Source of the DNA: an uncultured Verrucomicrobiota bacterium
GTDB taxonomy: Bacteria; Verrucomicrobiota; Kiritimatiellia; RFP12; UBA3636
Assembly (NCBI GenBank): GCA_946534745.1
Contig: CAMNDA010000262.1
Coordinates: 1 to 8,655, forward strand
Direction: 5' to 3'
DNA length: 8,655 nt
Shown here: positions 6,451 to 8,655 of the stretch, piece by piece
Position numbering within the stretch: position 1 is the stretch's first letter
Layout of the letters: each line of letters begins with the position of its first letter
Position numbers and translations under genes: made by a program
Notes under the pieces: generated by a model
Database searches by the model: none
Seen by the model: the letters and a program-made list of their open reading frames with translations, nothing else
Told to the model about the DNA's origin: nothing

Positions 6451-7521
6451 ATGCAACGCGCGACGGGAGAACCGCTGTGGATGCGCCTGGGCGAGGCCTT
6501 CGATTGGACGTCGCCGCCGCGGCGTCTCGGCATCGCCATCAATCTCGTCGCGGCGACCGTGTTCGCCGTCGTCCTGTTCGAGCGCGTGTCGGACTGGCGG
6601 CGGGAAACCGCCCCGGCGCGCTGGCCCGAGGTGCCGTGCGAAATCGTCTCGGCGGAACCCGGCGTCTGGAACGGCGGCGAAAAGGACGGCAAGCGGGCGT
6701 TTTTCGTCCGCTACCGCTACGAGGCGGGCGGCCGGACTCGCGAATCGGAGCGGTGGTCGCTGCGGAATCCGGTCGAGGCCCACGAATCGGTCCGCGACGA
6801 GGCGGCGCTCTCCGAAGCGTTCCCGGCGGGCGGGCGGGCCGTCTGCCGCGTCGATCCGGACCATCCGGACGAATCGGTCCTCGCGCTCGATCCGCCCGAC
6901 GCCTGGGTGGTGGCGTGGTCGTGCGCCCTCCTCGGCTGGTTCGTCGCGATGGGGCTCGTTTCCGCGTGGGGCTTCTTCGCCGGCAAGGCCGACTTCCTGC
7001 CGGTCGCCGCCGCCGGCGGAATCGTCATCGGGATGCTGCCTCTGGCCGCAGGATGCCTGTTCCGGCTCGCGACGGCCGCGTGGCCGGCCGTGGAGGAAGC
7101 CCGGGCGGCCGCGGAGTGGCCGCTCGCGAAGGGCATCGTGCGCGAATGCACGCTCGACGGGGGCCGGCGCGGGCGTCCGTCGGACCCCGATCGGCTCTAC
7201 GTGAGCTGGGACTACGAGTGGGACGGCGTCCGCCGCGCGGGCGACAACGTCTGCCGCATCCGGACCATCACCCCCGCGACGTTCCGCGGCGACGCGTTCG
7301 CGTTCGCGCAGGCGCATCCGGCCGGCGCTCCGATGTCCGTCCGCGTCGATCCGGCCGATCCGTCCTACTCTCGCCTGGACCTGCCGGCCCCGGGTCGCGC
7401 GGCCTACGCGTTCGACGCGGCCGTCTGCCAGTATCTCGCCCTCGCCGCGCTCGGAATCATCGGGGTTGCCGCGCCCTTCGTCGCCCTGCGACGGGTTCGG
7501 CCCTCCGCGCCCTCCGCGTGA
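6451..7521 (+). CDS. Four-helix membrane protein with two DUF3592-like domains
   Basis: The 356-residue protein has likely membrane helices at about 26-44, 152-174, 184-207 and 323-346, and two similar extramembrane loops. Loop 1 (55-147) runs from RWPEVPCEIVSAEPG through FFVRYRYEAGG to the close CRVDPDHPDESVL. Loop 2 (220-310) runs from EWPLAKGIVREC through LYVSWDYEWDG to VRVDPADPSYSRL. A W-P start, a Y-Y-G strand and an ending V-DP--P--S-L are the marks of DUF3592 domains, which are found in bacterial membrane proteins of unknown role, so the gene is an internal duplication. The ATG at 6451 is preferred over the one at 6481 because it sits 7 nt after a good -10 box. The last six codons and the stop (7501-7521) lie inside a CTCCGCG repeat array, so the natural C-terminus may have been altered. 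Confidence 0.88.
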   Translation: MQRATGEPLWMRLGEAFDWTSPPRRLGIAINLVAATVFAVVLFERVSDWRRETAPARWPEVPCEIVSAEPGVWNGGEKDGKRAFFVRYRYEAGGRTRESERWSLRNPVEAHESVRDEAALSEAFPAGGRAVCRVDPDHPDESVLALDPPDAWVVAWSCALLGWFVAMGLVSAWGFFAGKADFLPVAAAGGIVIGMLPLAAGCLFRLATAAWPAVEEARAAAEWPLAKGIVRECTLDGGRRGRPSDPDRLYVSWDYEWDGVRRAGDNVCRIRTITPATFRGDAFAFAQAHPAGAPMSVRVDPADPSYSRLDLPAPGRAAYAFDAAVCQYLALAALGIIGVAAPFVALRRVRPSAPSA

Positions 7522-7602
7522 GGCTTCGGCTCCGCGCCCTCCGCGGACTCCGCGTGAGGTTTTGGCTCCGCGCTCTCTGCGTGGGATTCGGGCTCCGCGT
7601 GG
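7501..7602. repeat. CTCCGCG/CTCTGCG array (copy 4 of the family)
   Basis: Nine-nt CTCCGCG-type units with TGAGGCTTCGG-like spacers form an array between two convergent genes. It starts inside the plus-strand gene, giving PSAPSA and the TGA stop, and ends 3 bp from the stop of the minus-strand gene at 7606. Most units are the C-rich form here, but one CTCTCTGCG unit remains. Confidence 0.9.
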
Positions 7603-7605
7603 GAA

Positions 7606-8097
7606 TCACCATCCGTGCATCGAAGTGCCCGACCATCCGTACCGCTCGAGAATGCCGATCAAGTCCCCGACGGAAGTCGCCGCCTTGATCTCGCGCTGGG
7701 TCTCTTTCGGAATCGGTCCGTAGGCGCGAAAGTACTTGAAGAACTTCCGCCTGATCTCGTCGAAGGAGAACGAGGGCTGTCTTTCCGCCGGAACCAGGCG
7801 GACGACGATGCGATGCACCAAAAGCGGCGTCCATCCCCACAGCACGCCGTAGTTCCGGACCTTTTCCGCGTGGTCGACGAGAAACGCCGCCCCGTTGGAA
7901 TCGATGACGAGCTTGTTGCGGAACAATCCGACCTTCACCTCGAAGGTCGTCGTCCGCTCCAGGTCCTTTCGCCGGGCGCGAAACTTGAGGTTCAGGCACC
8001 CGTTGTTGCAAAAGGTCAGCACGGGGAAGGCGAGGCGCGAAACGGGGTCGTCGATCGCCTTCGAATCGGAGGTTCCCGGAAGGGTAATGTCGAACAT
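7606..8097 (-). CDS. Hypothetical protein, 163 residues
   Basis: I do not recognise this family. The protein has no signal peptide or membrane helix and looks soluble. It starts MFDITLPGT, has a Cys pair at C30 and C34 (TFCNNGCLNLKF), strand-like stretches (52-75), an aromatic segment VLWGWTPLLVHRIVVRLVP (85-103) and a helical end with ATSVGDLIGILERYG (140-154). The T-V-GDL motif is close to TIGDLVANME in the tail-anchored protein at 3343-4845 and to the last helix of acyl-carrier-like folds, a weak link. A GGAG Shine-Dalgarno (8109-8106) lies 8 nt before the ATG, unlike the other genes here. The likely promoter lies about 165 bp upstream in a low-GC segment, so the mRNA would have a long leader. 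The stop is nearly in contact with a repeat array. Confidence 0.85.
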   Translation of the reverse strand: MFDITLPGTSDSKAIDDPVSRLAFPVLTFCNNGCLNLKFRARRKDLERTTTFEVKVGLFRNKLVIDSNGAAFLVDHAEKVRNYGVLWGWTPLLVHRIVVRLVPAERQPSFSFDEIRRKFFKYFRAYGPIPKETQREIKAATSVGDLIGILERYGWSGTSMHGW

Positions 8098-8105
8098 TTG
8101 AGCGT

Positions 8106-8109
8106 CTCC
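8106..8109 (-). promoter_or_regulatory. Shine-Dalgarno GGAG of the 163-residue gene
   Basis: GGAG on the minus strand lies 8 nt before the ATG at 8097. It is the only convincing ribosome-binding site among the gene starts in this window. Confidence 0.7.
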
Positions 8110-8260
8110 AACGGCGTGGCGGGGTGCGGTTCAGCGGGCGGCTATGTCCGGCGAAACCTCACACAATCTGAAACGAAATCTATCTCTGGAATTTTCGCAC
8201 CTGTTTTCCCGGGATAAACTTCCGATCAAGCGTTTTTCGACTTCCGTTATTTGCCGCCGT

Positions 8261-8289
8261 ATTCTAGTGGAACCGCATTCGATTTGCAA
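8261..8289 (-). promoter_or_regulatory. Sigma-70-type promoter for the 163-residue gene
   Basis: On the minus strand TTGCAA (8289-8284), a 17-bp spacer and TAGAAT (8266-8261) form a good promoter in the low-GC segment. The expected transcript start near 8254 would leave a leader of about 155 nt before the ATG at 8097. Confidence 0.6.
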
Positions 8290-8302
8290 GGAATGTCCGC
8301 TT

Positions 8303-8328
8303 CGTGGCGGGGTGCGCACCCCGCCACG
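8303..8328. terminator. 26-bp perfect palindrome after the partial gene, terminator-like
   Basis: The 13-base arm CGTGGCGGGGTGC is followed directly by its reverse complement with no spacer. It lies 7 nt past the stop of the minus-strand gene ending at 8335. As RNA it would form a very stable hairpin, but no U-run follows, so a repeat element or a protein site is also possible. Confidence 0.5.
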
Positions 8329-8334
8329 CGCGGC

Positions 8335-8655
8335 CTAGTGATTGAGGTTCGCGACGAAGAGGTTCTCGAAGCCGGCGGCGCGGAGGCGGAGGATGGCGTT
8401 GGTGAGGGAGGCGAAGGTGGCGTCGGGGTCGGCGAAGAGCTGGACGGGGAGCGCGGCGTCGGCGGACGAGGGCTCGTAGGGCGTTTCGGGCGGCGGGGCG
8501 ACTTCGCGGTCGGGACGGCGCCCGCGCCGCCAGGCGTCGAAGTCGACGATCCGGCGCTCGGCGCGCAGGATGCCGTCCGCTGCGACGCGGGCCGCGAGGT
8601 AGGGCGCGCCGTCGGGCAGGTGGATGTCGCGGTAGAGGTTGTAGAAGGGCTCGAT
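8335..8655 (-). CDS. C-terminal 106 residues of a protein with a possible ExbD/TolR-like end (5' end outside window)
   Basis: The minus strand is open from the window edge to a TAG at 8337-8335. The fragment starts IEPFYNLYRDIHLPDGAPY, has a Pro-rich stretch (54-63) and ends with LPVQLFADPDATF (69-81) and AILRLRAAGFENLFVAN (87-103). The last 35 residues follow the pattern of the periplasmic end of ExbD/TolR proteins: a strand, Ala-Asp, a helix, then Ala-Gly and a final strand. If so, it would be the energy-coupling partner of an ExbB/TolQ channel. The middle part does not look like a standard ExbD, and the N-terminal membrane helix that would settle it is outside the window. Coding is well supported by codon pattern; the family is a guess. 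Confidence 0.7.
   Translation of the reverse strand: MEPFYNLYRDIHLPDGAPYLAARVAADGILRAERRIVDFDAWRRGRRPDREVAPPPETPYEPSSADAALPVQLFADPDATFASLTNAILRLRAAGFENLFVANLNH

Larger units (their letters stand above)
8114..8329. mobile_element. Low-GC segment flanked by 15-bp perfect inverted repeats (MITE-like)
   Basis: GCGTGGCGGGGTGCG (8114-8128) is the exact reverse complement of the 15-mer at 8315-8329. The ends enclose a segment that is about 40-48% GC between 8161 and 8280 by direct count, far below its surroundings. The right end is itself a 26-bp perfect palindrome (8303-8328). No transposase gene and no clear target-site duplication were seen. The segment carries the likely promoter of the neighbouring minus-strand gene. 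It may instead be an ordinary regulatory region between two copies of a common GC-rich repeat. Confidence 0.45.

Noticed and set aside
8131..8338. Small open frames on both strands in the low-GC segment (62 and 64 codons)
   Set aside because: They run into the 26-bp palindrome, have no Shine-Dalgarno or close promoter, show no protein motif and overlap each other. Chance frames are more likely.

Overview
This is an 8.7-kb stretch of very GC-rich bacterial DNA, roughly 70% GC by eye, carrying seven protein-coding genes. The first and last genes run off the window. No rRNA, tRNA or CRISPR array was seen. A sigma-54 activator, membrane proteins with bacterial PH-like and DUF3592-like domains, a possible ExbD/TolR-like tail, sparse Shine-Dalgarno sequences and abundant short dispersed repeats suggest a Gram-negative bacterium. 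A member of the PVC group or a similar lineage is my guess; the sequence alone does not fix the phylum.

Layout: 2-1252 (-) is a response-regulator-like protein with a degenerate receiver, an OmpR-type winged helix, a transmembrane helix, a repeat-encoded linker and the start of an outer domain. It is divergent from 1452-2987 (+), a GAF / AAA+ / Fis-type sigma-54 activator of the NifA/NorR kind. The convergent gap 2988-3342 is packed with short repeats and hairpins. Next comes a two-gene operon on the minus strand: 4842-6116 is a membrane protein built from two copies of a PH-like module, and 3343-4845 is a 500-residue tail-anchored protein joined to it by an ATGA start/stop overlap. Divergent from the operon, 6451-7521 (+) encodes a four-helix membrane protein with two DUF3592-like domains. 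Convergent with that, 7606-8097 (-) encodes an orphan 163-residue protein. The C-terminal 106 codons of another minus-strand gene fill 8335-8655.

Three themes stand out. First, three genes have a good -35/-10 promoter whose -10 box (TAGAAT or TAGCAT) lies only 7-9 nt from the start codon, so their mRNAs are probably leaderless. Second, one 9-nt repeat unit (TCTCTGCGN and its CTCCGCG variant) recurs at four places, always in the same orientation. In one gene it encodes an in-frame linker, and in another it supplies the last six codons and the stop. Third, the genes in 3343-7521 look like an accessory membrane module made of internally duplicated proteins plus a tail-anchored protein with a DUF2247-like start and a degenerate acyl-carrier-like end. 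This is the best candidate for an undescribed system, but its function cannot be read from sequence alone.
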